This document shows, piece after piece, positions 5,526 to 6,227 of a DNA stretch of 6,227 nt. Below the pieces are notes generated by a model. The model saw only the letters and a program-made list of their open reading frames with translations. It had not been told where the DNA came from and searched no databases. The translations under genes and the position numbers were made by a program. Source of the stretch: Candidatus Borrarchaeota archaeon (lineage in GTDB: Archaea; Asgardarchaeota; Sifarchaeia; Borrarchaeales; Borrarchaeaceae); the NCBI GenBank assembly GCA_016840645.1, contig JAEORY010000250.1:1-6227 (forward strand). Direction: 5' to 3'. How positions within the stretch are numbered: the stretch's first letter is position 1; every line of letters begins with the position of its first letter.

Positions 5526-5996
5526 TTACTTACTCTCCTCGAATAAGCGTGTTAGCAACGCTCCGTAGTTGCCTGCCTCTCCAAATTCATTGATTTGGAC
5601 GTTAGTCTGTCTACCGGGCGCTGCTTTATCTCTATTTGTTTGTAGTTTATTCATAGCTTCTACAAACTTTGTTGCTTTGTCTAGAATCTCTACTATATCT
5701 TTGTTGGACCCAATTTCCGCCTCGTCTAGTTCTTCTACTTTTCTCTCGATAATTTTTGACCAGACATCGGCTAGTTTGAATCTATTTAAGTACCCAATAT
5801 CATTAAATACAGAATCTACGTATTGTTTCACTGGTCCTTTATTTAAGGTACGAACAACTTCATTACGAGGAATATTAAGCCTCTCAGCAGTTTCGGTCAT
5901 GTCTCCAGTTTGTAAGTACGTATCTGCAATTTCAAGCTCTTCCGGTTGGATTTGCTCGGGTACTTTATCTTCTGAGTAAGTTGACGGCAAAGACAT
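5526..5996 (-). CDS. terS: Probable terminase small subunit
   Basis: A 156-residue protein whose N-terminal part has a helix-turn-helix of the small-terminase kind: residues about 22-52, with YLQTGDMTETAERLNIPR leading into the recognition helix NEVVRTLNKG. The middle (about 70-120) is long, charged helix, as expected for the oligomerisation core. The tail (about 121-156) is a flexible linker with a short final helix (ALLTRLFEESK) that could contact the large subunit. It would bind the phage packaging site as a ring and pass DNA to the large terminase two genes downstream. Length and position are normal for the role. The ATG at 5996 has GGAG ten bases upstream and lies about 30 bases after the expected transcription start of the 6029-6057 promoter. 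The role rests on fold pattern and context, not on a diagnostic motif. Confidence 0.8.
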   Translation of the reverse strand: MSLPSTYSEDKVPEQIQPEELEIADTYLQTGDMTETAERLNIPRNEVVRTLNKGPVKQYVDSVFNDIGYLNRFKLADVWSKIIERKVEELDEAEIGSNKDIVEILDKATKFVEAMNKLQTNRDKAAPGRQTNVQINEFGEAGNYGALLTRLFEESK

Positions 5997-6028
5997 AAAT
6001 AGAGTTCTCCTTCTATCAGTATATGGTT

Positions 6029-6057
6029 AGTATATCAAAATAGTAGTAAATTGTCAA
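6029..6057 (-). promoter_or_regulatory. Strong sigma-70 promoter before the terminase genes
   Basis: On the minus strand a perfect -35 box TTGACA (6057-6052), a 17-base spacer and a -10 box TATACT (6034-6029), five of six consensus bases, with a TG one base before it (extended -10). Transcription would start near 6022, giving a leader of about 26 bases before the small terminase ATG. It shares a 16-base block with the 3284-3312 promoter. Confidence 0.88.
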
Positions 6058-6065
6058 GAATTAAT
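6050..6065. repeat. 16-base block shared with the 3305-3320 promoter
   Basis: Second copy of the minus-strand block ATTAATTCTTGACAAT that spans the -35 box. Outside the block the two promoters diverge. Confidence 0.8.
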
Positions 6066-6086
6066 TTTAGCGCCGGTCTGATTTCT

Positions 6087-6132
6087 AAAAAACCCATGAT
6101 GGTTTACTTGGAGAAGGGTCCAAAGACATGGG
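6087..6132 (-). terminator. Terminator-like two-part hairpin with T-run
   Basis: On the minus strand CCCATG (6132-6127) pairs with CATGGG (6098-6093), and inside it TTGGA (6123-6119) pairs with TCCAA (6112-6108) around a 6-base loop. TTTTTT (6092-6087) follows directly, and upstream A residues can extend the stem into it. It would stop transcription arriving from beyond the right edge before the promoter at 6029-6057. An alternative small hairpin, AAACC/GGTTT, uses the same T-run. The internal loop weakens the stem, so the call is moderate. Confidence 0.5.
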
Positions 6133-6198
6133 CTTAGAATGGGTCTAAAAACCGCCCCCGTCCTGGCATGGTTCTTGCATGGTCAAGACTTGGCATGA
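6125..6198. repeat. Cluster of short CATGG-type repeats
   Basis: Read on the plus strand: GACATGGGCTTAG (from 6125) and GAATGGGTCTA (from 6137) form one imperfect pair; TGGCATGG (6164), TTGCATGG (6175) and TGGCATGA (6191) form a second group spaced 11 and 16 bases. There is no convincing reading frame in 6133-6227. Repeats of this kind between transcription units can be operator or replication-protein sites, but no protein is identified here. Confidence 0.4.
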
Positions 6199-6227
6199 AA
6201 ATTGCGTTGTTGACTTTTTGAAAAAAC

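Noticed and set aside
5569..5979. 136-codon open frame on the plus strand
   Set aside because: It lies entirely antisense to the small terminase gene, has Ser/Ile/Leu-rich composition typical of a reversed frame, and no family features.
1..6227. CRISPR arrays, insertion sequences, rRNA genes
   Set aside because: No regularly spaced long repeats, no transposase frame with terminal inverted repeats, and no rRNA-like sequence were seen.

Overview
The window is the start of the packaging and head-assembly module of a tailed double-stranded DNA phage or prophage with an HK97-type capsid. Every supported gene lies on the minus strand, so the module reads from right to left. Strong Shine-Dalgarno sites and two near-consensus sigma-70 promoters point to a bacterial host with an ordinary housekeeping RNA polymerase. 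The protein style resembles environmental or marine siphovirus-like phages, but that is only an impression and the host cannot be named from sequence alone.

Layout from right to left. 5997-6227 has no gene. It holds a cluster of CATGG-type repeats, a minus-strand terminator-like hairpin and a strong minus-strand promoter. Then come a small terminase-like DNA-binding protein (5526-5996), an Ala/Gln-rich protein of unknown role (5022-5495), a 159-base non-coding stretch (4863-5021) with elaborate potential RNA structure, a small unknown protein (4578-4862), and the large terminase (3359-4714), whose GTG start lies inside the preceding gene. Next is a non-coding gap (3189-3358) with a second promoter closely related to the first, then an HNH endonuclease (2808-3188), the portal protein (1544-2821), and one long frame (from 1554 downwards) that joins prohead protease, coiled-coil scaffold and major capsid protein.

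How the genes work together. The terminase pair, probably helped by the HNH nuclease, would recognise, cut and pump DNA through the portal. The protease would mature a shell built from the capsid protein, whose scaffold segment is fused to it. The two matching promoters could let terminase genes and head genes be expressed as separate but co-regulated units.

Most worth a second look: (1) the region 4867-5012, where several perfect complementary segments form competing folds, including one that covers the Shine-Dalgarno of the next gene, so it looks like an undescribed translational switch or structured leader; (2) a clear +1 frame break in the capsid gene near base 75, where typical capsid sequence continues in another frame to the window edge; (3) a strong internal ribosome-binding site at the protease/scaffold junction of the fused gene; (4) twin promoters sharing a 16-base block.
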